Shown here: piece by piece, positions 1 through 7,293 of the stretch | Numbering within the stretch: the first letter of the stretch is position 1 | Layout: every line of letters starts with the position of its first letter | The notes under the pieces: generated by a model | What the model saw: the letters and a program-made list of their open reading frames with translations, nothing else | What the model was told of the DNA's origin: nothing | Database searches by the model: none | Position numbers and translations under genes: made by a program | From: Candidatus Hydrogenedentota bacterium | GTDB taxonomy: Bacteria; Hydrogenedentota; Hydrogenedentia; Hydrogenedentales; CAITNO01 | Direction: 5' to 3' | NCBI GenBank assembly: GCA_022710255.1 | Contig: JAKLHG010000103.1 | Location: 251 to 9,847 of the forward strand | DNA length: 9,597 nucleotides

Positions 1-11
1 GGAAACGAACG

Positions 12-43
12 GTCGGCGAAATGCCGACACGTTTTCTGTCGGC
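12..43 (+). other. Two mutually exclusive hairpins upstream of the membrane protein gene
   Basis: GTCGGC occurs at 12-17 and again at 38-43. The single GCCGAC at 23-28 can pair with either copy. The first pairing gives a 6-bp stem with a 5-base loop, followed after three bases by TTTT (32-35), like a weak intrinsic terminator for a gene to the left. The second pairing (23-29 with 37-43) gives 7 bp and absorbs that T run in its loop. The arrangement resembles a terminator/antiterminator pair. It could equally be coincidence inside the end of an upstream coding sequence, because all three forward frames stay open here until at least base 56. Confidence 0.35.
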
Positions 44-84
44 CTCATGTTCTGTTAACATGATTGTCAAGGAAACGTACTCCA

Positions 85-1086
85 GTGCAAGAACCCAAAG
101 GACCAACCGAAAGCACTATTTTATTCAATGAAGTTGAAGTAAAGCCCGCAGGAGGTGTCCGGTTTCTTGTCGTCTGCCTCTATATCGGACTGGCTCCGGT
201 AGTATGCATTGACCGGAAAATGCGTGGTTCAGCCTACTGGAAAACCCATGTAACGCAGGCCTTGAACTTGTGGGCTTTACTCGGTATTACAGGTATTTTC
301 CTGACACTGTCTGTTTTGGCGCTGTCCGTTCTTATGGTGTACCATCGGGAGTTGCTGGACGCCCGTACCGGGGAAGTTTGGATTCTCAGCCTTGGGCGCA
401 AGTGTCTATTGGTTTGGAGCGTTTTTTGGCTTTATAGCGTCTGGCGCTGCCTGTGGGGATCGTCAAAGGCTGTTCCGTTTCTTGGTATTCTGGCAAGGTA
501 TCCCTTTCTTCATCGAATAGGCATCGTCACCGTTAGTTTTTTGTTCTGTGTAGTTCTTTTGACCGTACCGATGACGCTAAACGCGGAATGTCTGGCCTCG
601 CAAGATCCCTCGCGGGGTAAAACATTTATGCTCTATGATGACTTGGGGATGTTTCCGCGTCCACTTTTTTCGCTAGCCATGTATCGGTTATCCCGAGAAT
701 CCGTTCGCCGCTGGGGGCCCGGGACCGCGGTGCTGCTACCGCTTAACCGAGACACACTGAACCTTGCCGTACAGCATGGCACGTTTGTTTTTGTGGGTTC
801 TCACGGTACCGCAGCCGGCCTGCTGCTGTCCGGTGAAATGTATCGTCCCGAGGATGTTCCCCAAAAGAGCAACTCGTCCTTGAGGTATGTGTACCTGGCC
901 AGTTGCGACAGCGGCGCACAGCGGAAAGCCTGGGAGGAAGCCTTTTCTCCGGCGACCGTCCAGACCTATGACAGATTAACACCCACTCTGGAACATCTTT
1001 GGTGGTTGTGGACGAAAGGACCGGCGCTTTTACGCGAACTGCCCGAACCGGTGCAACAAACCAAACCCGAGGAAAACCTGGGTTGA
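85..1086 (+). CDS. Four-TM membrane protein with C-terminal CHAT/caspase-like domain
   Basis: I do not recognise a named gene. With GTG 85 as residue 1 (333 residues), hydrophobic segments lie at about 26-43, 62-86, 107-124 and 145-164. The first two, joined by a loop with the HVTQAL motif, resemble the Tic20/DUF4870 membrane family. Residues 165-333 look soluble. A strand (about 215-220) and helix lead to a hydrophobic strand ending in Ser-His-Gly (His240), then GLLL and a PEDV segment. A second strand (267-273) ends in Ala-Ser-Cys-Asp-Ser-Gly (Cys274). This His-then-Cys order and spacing is typical of CHAT and related caspase-like peptidases, so His240 and Cys274 are the proposed catalytic pair. 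Membrane side and substrate cannot be told. TTG 64 is a possible earlier start, directly after an in-frame stop. GTG 85 is preferred because AAGGA (69-73) precedes it. The gene converges with dapB. Gene call sound; domain call inferred. Confidence 0.8.
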   Translation: MQEPKGPTESTILFNEVEVKPAGGVRFLVVCLYIGLAPVVCIDRKMRGSAYWKTHVTQALNLWALLGITGIFLTLSVLALSVLMVYHRELLDARTGEVWILSLGRKCLLVWSVFWLYSVWRCLWGSSKAVPFLGILARYPFLHRIGIVTVSFLFCVVLLTVPMTLNAECLASQDPSRGKTFMLYDDLGMFPRPLFSLAMYRLSRESVRRWGPGTAVLLPLNRDTLNLAVQHGTFVFVGSHGTAAGLLLSGEMYRPEDVPQKSNSSLRYVYLASCDSGAQRKAWEEAFSPATVQTYDRLTPTLEHLWWLWTKGPALLRELPEPVQQTKPEENLG

Positions 1087-1106
1087 ACCGAAGCGGGGGG
1101 GCAGGC

Positions 1107-1907
1107 CTATTTCAATCCTAATACGTCTTGCATGTCATATAGGCCCGGGGCGGCCGATGCGGCGAAGAGGGCCGCGCGCAGCGCTCCTCGCGCGAAGTTA
1201 TCCCGGTTGTGCGCTTTATGCGTAAGTTCGATGCGCTCGCCGTGACCGATAAATGCAACGGTGTGTTCTCCGACGACATCACCGCCCCGCAGGGCATGAA
1301 CCCCTATTTGACGCTCAGGCCGTCCGCCAACCATACCTTCCCGGCCGAAGACGGCATCCGAAGGGTAGTCCAGACCCAAGCCGCGTGCCGCTTGTTCGGC
1401 AAGCCGGACCGCCGTGCCGCTGGGACTGTCTTTCTTCTGATTGTGATGAATTTCCGTTATCTCCACGTTGTAGGCCAATCCCAGGAGTTTTGCCACCTCT
1501 TCCGTGAGTTTAAACAGGAGGTTGACGCCCAGACTCATATTGGGCGCGTAAACAATGGCGCCTCCCCGCGCAATAACACGCAATTCGTCAACTTGAGTAT
1601 CAGAAAGGCCTGTTACACCTATCACGGCCGACAAGCCGGCCTGGACAGCGGCCCGCGCATTATCTACACAAGAGCGGGCACTGGTAAAGTCAATGAGCAC
1701 CTCCGCATTTTTTACCTGGCAGGTTACCTCGCCGCCAACGACAACTGTTTGAATGTTGCCATTGCGATCGGCAACCTGGACTTCCCTTCCCGAGAACTCA
1801 GGCATGTCGAAGGCGCCCCCAATGACGATGCCCTCCATTTCCGCTGCCAGTTCAAGAATCCTTCTTCCCATGCGCCCCATGGCGCCTGCCATACATATGG
1901 ACACCAT
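1107..1907 (-). CDS. dapB: 4-hydroxy-tetrahydrodipicolinate reductase
   Basis: DapB is a cytoplasmic enzyme that reduces 4-hydroxy-tetrahydrodipicolinate to tetrahydrodipicolinate with NAD(P)H, on the route to diaminopimelate and lysine. The 266-residue product has the usual family length. The N-terminal Rossmann domain has a glycine-rich loop (Gly8, Gly11, Gly14). APNMSLGVN lies at 121-129. The family signature spans about 149-166, with His154, His155, Lys158 and SGTA at 163-166. These match the E. coli catalytic histidines (159/160) and Lys163 in spacing. RGGDVVGEHTV (207-217) and the C-terminal YDMQDVLGL segment are also typical. The ATG is preceded by GGGAG with a 9-base spacer. It starts 20 bases after the GH13 gene ends, so the two are probably cotranscribed. 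No other dap gene is visible nearby. It looks intact and functional. Confidence 0.97.
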   Translation of the reverse strand: MVSICMAGAMGRMGRRILELAAEMEGIVIGGAFDMPEFSGREVQVADRNGNIQTVVVGGEVTCQVKNAEVLIDFTSARSCVDNARAAVQAGLSAVIGVTGLSDTQVDELRVIARGGAIVYAPNMSLGVNLLFKLTEEVAKLLGLAYNVEITEIHHNQKKDSPSGTAVRLAEQAARGLGLDYPSDAVFGREGMVGGRPERQIGVHALRGGDVVGEHTVAFIGHGERIELTHKAHNRDNFARGALRAALFAASAAPGLYDMQDVLGLK

Positions 1908-1927
1908 ATTTCATTTCTCCCGAGGTT

Positions 1928-4900
1928 TCATTTCAACACATTCATGGTCCAGTTGATGTCATATCCCATATCGGCCGCAGTCTGCAACAGTTCCTGTATA
2001 TTCTCAAGGCAAGCCGTGACTTGAGCGCTATCCGCCTTTTTGTTTGTGTCCAACACTATAACATTCGAAATGAAGAGCATGACCAGCGCCCGTTCAAGTT
2101 GTTCTTTATTTATCCATCTTCTTCCATCATGCCAGTGCATCATGAGTATCTGGCGCATTTCATCATCTTCAAACAGGCCATATAAAACCGGCCCCCAGAT
2201 TTCCGTTTGCAAGGCCAGCAAGTCGGCACGGTGACCAAGGCAGACAGCGACAAGGCGGGCATCCTGCAAGGCGCGCCAGGCATCACCGTCCAAAGACTCA
2301 AACGCCCGGGCCACCGGTTTCATGAGCAGCCAATCTTTCATCAACCGGTTCACCGGTGTCTCATCCTTCAGAGCCGGCATGGAAATGTCTTTCCCAGTTC
2401 CCGAGAGGTCCGCCTTCAGGTTAGTTTCCTCCGTTCGCAGAATGGCAAGGCCCCGCATCAGGCAGTACACGAGCGGCACCCGCCAGAAGGCAATCTGGTC
2501 TTCAGGAGTACCTTTCTGGTCAGGCAGCATTTCCTGAAGATAGGCCTGCACCGGTTTCGGGAGTCTGAGCCCTGCCAGCGTGCGCATCATCTTGCGCAGA
2601 AAGTGCAAATCGGTCTCCACGGTATCGGCTATCGCCTCGGCATCCCATTTCGAACCTACGAAAGCATTGATTCCTTGCAGAAACTCCAGGAACCGTGCGC
2701 GCCAGGCGCCCAACACGTCCGTGACATCGGTATGAAGAAGAACTTGGCGAATCATGTCTGGTTTCATAAAATCCAAGAAAGGCTCTAAAATAGCGGCGAG
2801 ATGCATTTCAAGATAGGTTTCCTGAATGTTCGGAACCCCCCGGCCGCTCAGTTTGCCGTGCAACCGGCCCCAGGAAGTATCGGTGTCATAGACATATCTG
2901 AGAGAAATAAACGCCTTGTACTCATAGGCATGTAATTCCAAATGTAACCCCTTTTCAGCCAAATCACCGCAATAATGCAGATATTCCAACCCTGTTCGGG
3001 CATCGCGCCATATAACATAGGCGCGAGGGTCGGTGTCCAGCGCCAACGCCTCCGACAGGGGACGGCGCTCAAGCGCCCTGGCATCGCCTTTGCCCGTGTT
3101 TATCGCGGTGGAAGTATGCAAAACTCCTTGCGTGGTGGTGTAGGCATTGTTATACACGATCAGCGTGTGTTCGCCGTCACAACGATTGGAATAGGCAAAT
3201 ACATTTTCATCCACCCAGCCCCCGGCGGTTGTGAAATCGAACAAGGCGAAATGACGGGCATCACTGAAGAGATAGCGTTTCCGCATGAGTGGGAATATTT
3301 CCCGCTCATGGCGCTCTAAAAATACCCGGTCGCTGTCTTCTTCCTTGTAGGCGCGCCTGTATTCCATGCCATACTTTTCGGTAAGTCCTTCCACCTGCCC
3401 ATGTCCGAACATGGGAAGTCCCGGCATCGTGACCAGCATAACGGCCACACCAAAATACTTGTCTCCCTTTCCGAACTGCGCCTCAGCAGTGTCTTCATCG
3501 GGGTTGTTCATAAAGTTCACAAAACGCTGCAGTACTTCCGGAGTAAATTCAAGCACATTTTTTAGGGTCTGCCGGTACTTGCTGTTGTCTTCCATTTTCA
3601 GCATGTTCATGAACGCGCTGTTATAGACACGATGCATTCCCAAAGTGCGGACGAAATACCCTTCCATCAGCCAGAAAGCCTCAGCAAGCAGCAAGGTATC
3701 GGGGGCTTCCCGGGCAATCCGGTCGACCACTTCTCTCCAGAATTCGTTCGGGAAGACCCGGTCGAAGTTTTCTCTGGACAAGGCGAAACCGGCTCTTGAT
3801 GGGATTGCACCGCCTTCGCCCGGCTTGGGAAACCAGAGCCGTTGATAATGGCGTTTGGCCAGCGTCATGGCCGCATCGAAACGTATTATGGGGAAACGGC
3901 GCGCCACCTGGACGATAGTCTGAATCACCGCCTCCCTCGTATCCTCCCGCAGGAAATTCAGTTGGGCCGTATCGTTCCATGGCATACTCGTCCCGTCGTT
4001 ACCATGGTAAATATAGACGCTTCCCCCGCTCCATTTATCAGTACGTTTGAAAACCACTGCGGCGTCGCGATGAGTCCAATACCCCTCTTCGATAAACAGG
4101 CCGACCCGGTCATCTCTGGACAGGTCCGGCCCTGAAAAGGAGTAGGCGGGAAATGGGGGAGTATCGAGCTGTAAAAACCGTTCAGGATGCTCGATAACCC
4201 ACTTTGAATACAGGCCCATATGATTGGGCACCATATCTCCAGCCAGACGGATGCCGCGCTGCCGTGCCCGGCGGGCCAGATCCTGTAAGGCGGCTTCGCC
4301 ACCCAGATCCTGTGCGATTGTGTAATCGTAGAGGCTGTAGGCGGACGCGGCCGCCTCCGGGTTACCCATACGCTGCTTTATTTCCTGGGAGGCAGGGGAT
4401 CGTTCCCACACGCCAATGAGCCACAATCCATTAAATCCCCACCGCGCCAGAAGGTCGAGTTCCGCATCGGGTATATCGCTCAGATAGTAGAGCCGCCTGC
4501 CATATTTTCTCGAAAGTTGGTCCAGCCAGACATAGGCCAGTTTGGCCAGGAGAACGACCTTCGGCATCCAGTCTTCATCCGGAGTAAACGCCTCCGGCTC
4601 GGCATACTCCTCTCCGGTGAACGAGGGAGCATAGGCCGGGCCCCCGCCGTGTCCTCTGTACAAAGTCTCTTCCCGCATAATCCCCCGGGCAATCAGCCAC
4701 TGCTCAAAAAGAAAGGGGGGGAGCACGGACCGCCACCGTTCCATTATGTATTCGATTTGCCCTTCCAGGGAGCCGGGGCAAACACGGGCAGGTTCCCGAA
4801 GCGTTTCAAGCAATGTAAGATTTGTATCGGGGGATGGAGGTTGACGTTGCAGCCAAAGGTCAAATTGACGCATGAATTCACGCAGGGGCACATGGGCAGA

Positions 4901-5455
4901 TACGGCGGCATCGTCAAAAAGTTCCCGGTATTTCTGCAATGCGGGATTTTCGTGGTCAACCTGTAGAATCATCATTTCCCATAGAGTGCGTTCGCTATTC
5001 GGTATTCTTCCATCAGACCCGGCAAGAAATTCCGTGGACGACATTCCTGACCCGGACATGGGTCGCAAAGGATAGTAGTCCATGAGAGCGGTAAACACGT
5101 TTTCAGTCTGTTCTTGACCGAGGGTATCGCGGACATGGGTTAACCCGGCGGCAAGCATACGTGGGTATCGCAGAAGCGAATGCAGTGCAATCAAGTGCCG
5201 ATAGACTTCATGAAGCAACATCAGCGCCAGTACTTCGCCTGAACGGGCCGCGGAAAAACCGGCGGAAGCGTGACTTCCATATCCATTAAAAGCATCCGCC
5301 AGCAGGCTGGCAAATTGCGTCTGGCGCGAAGCGGTTCCAGCGTTCGCCCGTATTATAAGATCCTCTATCAAGTACCGATTCCGGGCATCGACATTCACGG
5401 CGAGGCCGAAGTGGAATAAGGCTTCGTTTTCTTCTTTGCTTAATATGAAATCCAT
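1928..5455 (-). CDS. Large GH13 (alpha-amylase superfamily) protein
   Basis: This is an 1175-residue protein with a GH13 TIM barrel at about 320-740. Region I is DMVPNH (407-412). Region II is RFDAAM with likely nucleophile Asp527. Region III is LLLAEAF with likely acid/base Glu592. Region IV is NNPDE (650-654), keeping Asp653 but with Pro where most GH13 enzymes have His. The expected activity is hydrolysis or transfer on alpha-glucans, but the exact substrate cannot be read from the sequence. No signal peptide is seen, so it is probably cytoplasmic, perhaps acting on glycogen-like stores. Roughly 300 N-terminal and 430 C-terminal residues flank the barrel and match no domain I recognise. 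From memory, similar large amylase-like proteins sharing the NPDE form occur in other bacteria. The ATG is fixed by AAGGA five bases upstream and a TAA just before it in frame. dapB follows 20 bases downstream. Confidence 0.92.
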   Translation of the reverse strand: MDFILSKEENEALFHFGLAVNVDARNRYLIEDLIIRANAGTASRQTQFASLLADAFNGYGSHASAGFSAARSGEVLALMLLHEVYRHLIALHSLLRYPRMLAAGLTHVRDTLGQEQTENVFTALMDYYPLRPMSGSGMSSTEFLAGSDGRIPNSERTLWEMMILQVDHENPALQKYRELFDDAAVSAHVPLREFMRQFDLWLQRQPPSPDTNLTLLETLREPARVCPGSLEGQIEYIMERWRSVLPPFLFEQWLIARGIMREETLYRGHGGGPAYAPSFTGEEYAEPEAFTPDEDWMPKVVLLAKLAYVWLDQLSRKYGRRLYYLSDIPDAELDLLARWGFNGLWLIGVWERSPASQEIKQRMGNPEAAASAYSLYDYTIAQDLGGEAALQDLARRARQRGIRLAGDMVPNHMGLYSKWVIEHPERFLQLDTPPFPAYSFSGPDLSRDDRVGLFIEEGYWTHRDAAVVFKRTDKWSGGSVYIYHGNDGTSMPWNDTAQLNFLREDTREAVIQTIVQVARRFPIIRFDAAMTLAKRHYQRLWFPKPGEGGAIPSRAGFALSRENFDRVFPNEFWREVVDRIAREAPDTLLLAEAFWLMEGYFVRTLGMHRVYNSAFMNMLKMEDNSKYRQTLKNVLEFTPEVLQRFVNFMNNPDEDTAEAQFGKGDKYFGVAVMLVTMPGLPMFGHGQVEGLTEKYGMEYRRAYKEEDSDRVFLERHEREIFPLMRKRYLFSDARHFALFDFTTAGGWVDENVFAYSNRCDGEHTLIVYNNAYTTTQGVLHTSTAINTGKGDARALERRPLSEALALDTDPRAYVIWRDARTGLEYLHYCGDLAEKGLHLELHAYEYKAFISLRYVYDTDTSWGRLHGKLSGRGVPNIQETYLEMHLAAILEPFLDFMKPDMIRQVLLHTDVTDVLGAWRARFLEFLQGINAFVGSKWDAEAIADTVETDLHFLRKMMRTLAGLRLPKPVQAYLQEMLPDQKGTPEDQIAFWRVPLVYCLMRGLAILRTEETNLKADLSGTGKDISMPALKDETPVNRLMKDWLLMKPVARAFESLDGDAWRALQDARLVAVCLGHRADLLALQTEIWGPVLYGLFEDDEMRQILMMHWHDGRRWINKEQLERALVMLFISNVIVLDTNKKADSAQVTACLENIQELLQTAADMGYDINWTMNVLK

Positions 5456-5460
5456 ACCTG

Positions 5461-5465
5461 TCCTT
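5461..5465 (-). promoter_or_regulatory. Ribosome binding site of the GH13 gene
   Basis: AAGGA on the minus strand is separated by five bases from the ATG at 5455. A TAA lies in the same frame immediately upstream, so no longer GH13 product is possible. This fixes the start. Confidence 0.7.
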
Positions 5466-5480
5466 TATCCGGGCGACGCA

Positions 5481-5508
5481 AACCAAGAGAAACAGATTTC
5501 TCATGGTT
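5481..5508 (-). promoter_or_regulatory. Strong hairpin in the GH13 gene leader
   Basis: Bases 5481-5492 and 5497-5508 form an inverted repeat with 12-base arms, one internal A-A mismatch and a 4-base loop. On the minus-strand transcript the hairpin ends about 25 bases before the GH13 start codon. It also buries an ATG at 5504-5502, which has GGGAGGG (5518-5512) seven bases upstream. No T run follows on either strand, so it is not an intrinsic terminator. It could be an mRNA structure controlling translation or stability, or an operator for a dimeric regulator of the divergent region. The repeat is plain to see; its role is inference. Confidence 0.5.
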
Positions 5509-5620
5509 GCACCCTCCCGGGTATTTTCTCTTAACGATAGCGTAAAGCATACCGTATTCTTCGGGATAAATACCATGACACCCATTCCGTTATGAACATA
5601 AAAAACTCCATCAGCACGTT

Positions 5621-5650
5621 TTGGTGGATGCGGAAGCGGTAGTATATACT
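5621..5650 (+). promoter_or_regulatory. Candidate sigma70-type promoter for the yicC operon
   Basis: A TATACT -10-like hexamer (5645-5650) lies 18 bases after TTGGTG (5621-5626), which keeps only the TTG of a -35 box. The -10 sits inside a perfect 10-base palindrome, AGTATATACT (5641-5650). Transcription starting near 5657 would leave a leader of about 65 bases before yicC. The -10 is good, the -35 poor. Confidence 0.35.
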
Positions 5651-5722
5651 TAAGCGAACAAAGCAGGCGCCAACGAATAACACATCTGAATTAATGATCA
5701 TGAACCGGCATGGGATACGAGC

Positions 5723-6601
5723 ATGGCATACAGTATGACAGGGTTTGCGCGGTATGAGACTGAAATCTGCGGAGAAAGCGCCGTTATTGAGATCAGCAGT
5801 GTGAATCACCGGTTTCTGGACGTGTCGTTTCGCCTGCCAAACCAATGGACGGTATTGGAGTCCTCTTTGCGCGATACCGTAAAGGACCTTTTATCCAGAG
5901 GAAAGGTATCCATCAATATCCGTCACGGCCGCAGCCTCGGGGTTGCGCCGAAAATACGATTGGACACCGAGCGGGCGCGCTTTTATATCGAGGCTGCGCG
6001 GGGACTGATGCACTTGATGTCTTCAACGGATGCCTTGTCTCTCGATAGCCTAATCGCCCTGGAAGGTGTCATTGTGCCCGAGGAAGAAGAACTGGACCTT
6101 GAAGAAATCGGCTTTCAGCTCGTAGAAGCCTTGAAAATCGCGGTCTCCCGCCTTAATGAAGTGCGCGCGAAGGAAGGCCTTGCTCTGGGCTCAGCGATAT
6201 CGGAACATCTGGGAACACTCGACAAACTTGTAGACAACGTGGGAAAACGCGCGCCAGAGCTGCTTTCACTGCACGATGAAAAACTACGCCGCCGCATTTT
6301 AGAAATTAACGCAGAGGTTGGCGTAAAAGAAGAGCGTCTTGCCATGGAAGTGGCCCTTATGGCGGACCGCATGGATGTTACGGAAGAACTGGTAAGATTC
6401 AGGGCACATATGGTTCATGCGCGCGATATAATGGCCTCTGCCGGGCCCATAGGCCGGGATATGAATTTTCTCGTGCAGGAAATGCTGCGAGAAGCCAATA
6501 CCTTGGGTTCCAAGTTGCGTGATGTTGAAGCGAGCAGGGACATTATAGAAATCAAAACGGAAATTGAAAAGATTCGCGAACAAATCCAAAATCTGGAATA
6601 G
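5723..6601 (+). CDS. yicC: YicC/YloC family endoribonuclease
   Basis: This 292-residue protein has the family length. At the N terminus it has MTGFAR (5-10) and VNHRFLD (28-34). At the C terminus it has GRDMNFLVQEM (244-254) followed by REANTLGSK (256-264), then a charged helical tail with EIEKIREQ. Together these are diagnostic of the YicC family. E. coli YicC is known as an endoribonuclease linked to small-RNA turnover, and the family acts in the cytoplasm. The middle part (about 120-240) is rich in charged helices. The ATG at 5723 has only a weak GGGA seven bases upstream, and other nearby ATGs are out of frame. It is first in a cluster with gmk, rpoZ and coaBC, a common bacterial order. 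gmk begins ten bases after its stop. Confidence 0.95.
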   Translation: MAYSMTGFARYETEICGESAVIEISSVNHRFLDVSFRLPNQWTVLESSLRDTVKDLLSRGKVSINIRHGRSLGVAPKIRLDTERARFYIEAARGLMHLMSSTDALSLDSLIALEGVIVPEEEELDLEEIGFQLVEALKIAVSRLNEVRAKEGLALGSAISEHLGTLDKLVDNVGKRAPELLSLHDEKLRRRILEINAEVGVKEERLAMEVALMADRMDVTEELVRFRAHMVHARDIMASAGPIGRDMNFLVQEMLREANTLGSKLRDVEASRDIIEIKTEIEKIREQIQNLE

Positions 6602-6611
6602 TAGTCAAAAG

Positions 6612-7205
6612 ATGACGGAAACCGGCTGTATTATTGTAGTGTCCGCGCCCTCCGGTGCGGGAAAAAGCACCCTGCTGGGCATGGTCCGTCGTGAATTGCC
6701 GCATTTGAGCGTGACAGTCTCCGCAACCACGCGTCCTCCTCGTCCCGGCGAAGCGGAAGGCAGAGACTACTATTTCATCTCCCGCGAACAATTCCTGGAG
6801 GACATCACAGCAGGCAGATTCGCCGAATGGGCGGAAGTGCATGGACATCTTTATGGCACGCATAAATCTGAAATAGAACGCCGGCTCCTTGCCGGAGGAA
6901 CAGTGGTGCTTGAATTAGATGTGCAGGGCATGCGCAGCATAAAACGGCTTTACCCGCAGATGTGCTCGATATTTATAGTCCCCCCCGACCTGGAAACCCT
7001 GAAAAAACGTCTAGTCCTTCGGGGCGTGAACACGCCTGCGGATATGGAAGTTCGACTGAAAAACGCCCACAATGAGATGGCGGCTGTTGCTGAATTCGAT
7101 CATTGTGTCGTAAATGATGACCTGGACGTAGCGGTAAAGGCCCTGGTTAAGATTATTCAGGGAAGTGCGTCCTCTGAACACTCCTGCGGGATAAAATTAA
7201 AGTAA
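6612..7205 (+). CDS. gmk: Guanylate kinase
   Basis: Gmk phosphorylates GMP to GDP with ATP in purine nucleotide supply, in the cytoplasm. The 197-residue product shows the P-loop SAPSGAGKST (11-20). The GMP-binding stretch TTRPPRPGEAEGRDYYF spans 39-55. LELDVQG is at 100-106, the lid arginines (134, 138 and 148) are present, and VVNDD is at 167-170. All key family motifs are intact. The start is taken as ATG 6612, which gives the usual short lead-in before the P-loop strand. An in-frame ATG at 6564 would add 16 residues and overlap yicC by 38 bases. The region before ATG 6612 has no clear Shine-Dalgarno, so translation is probably coupled to yicC, which ends ten bases earlier. Confidence 0.96.
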   Translation: MTETGCIIVVSAPSGAGKSTLLGMVRRELPHLSVTVSATTRPPRPGEAEGRDYYFISREQFLEDITAGRFAEWAEVHGHLYGTHKSEIERRLLAGGTVVLELDVQGMRSIKRLYPQMCSIFIVPPDLETLKKRLVLRGVNTPADMEVRLKNAHNEMAAVAEFDHCVVNDDLDVAVKALVKIIQGSASSEHSCGIKLK

Positions 7206-7293
7206 AACAACCTTTATATGCTATACTGTCAAGGGAGTAGACGGTGTTTTGGTCCGCGACCCCCGACATTGTAAAGCAGACAGGAGTATTTTT
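7206..7293 (+). promoter_or_regulatory. gmk-rpoZ gap with possible internal promoter
   Basis: This 88-base gap is the widest inside the yicC-coaBC cluster. It holds TATACT (7222-7227), a good -10-like hexamer. Nothing like TTGACA lies about 17 bases upstream, so any promoter here would be weak or need an activator. No terminator-like hairpin is seen, so read-through from gmk is likely. Confidence 0.2.
7282..7286 (+). promoter_or_regulatory. Ribosome binding site deciding the rpoZ start
   Basis: AGGAG is followed by a 7-base spacer and ATG 7294. This strong, well-placed site supports the 76-residue omega over a longer in-frame start at TTG 7249, which has no comparable site. Confidence 0.75.

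Noticed and set aside
2..58. Possible end of an upstream gene (frame 2, ending in TAA 56-58, last residues like a final outer-membrane strand)
   Set aside because: Only 18 codons are visible and the other two forward frames are open too, so it cannot be told from chance.
1104..1145. GGCCTAT/ATAGGCC inverted repeat around the dapB stop, as a terminator
   Set aside because: The arms are only seven bases with a 28-base loop and no T run on either strand.
1209..2024. 271-codon open frame on the plus strand opposite dapB
   Set aside because: It lies fully antisense to a dapB with all its motifs, and its translation shows no family pattern.
2207..2788. 193-codon open frame on the plus strand inside the GH13 gene
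   Set aside because: It is antisense to the GH13 C-terminal part, with low-complexity composition and no convincing start signal.
4715..4721. Seven-G tract in the GH13 gene as a phase-variation or frameshift site
   Set aside because: The frame is intact on both sides. Similar 7-base runs occur at 1095-1101 and 6980-6986 without signs of switching.
4517..4966. 149-codon open frame on the plus strand inside the GH13 gene
   Set aside because: It is a shadow of the GH13 N-terminal coding region with no recognisable features.
6564..6611. Upstream ATG extending guanylate kinase by 16 residues
   Set aside because: It would overlap yicC by 38 bases and add residues not usual before the P-loop strand; ATG 6612 fits the family better.
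7249..7293. Upstream TTG extending omega by 15 residues
   Set aside because: It has no ribosome binding site, while ATG 7294 has AGGAG at ideal spacing.
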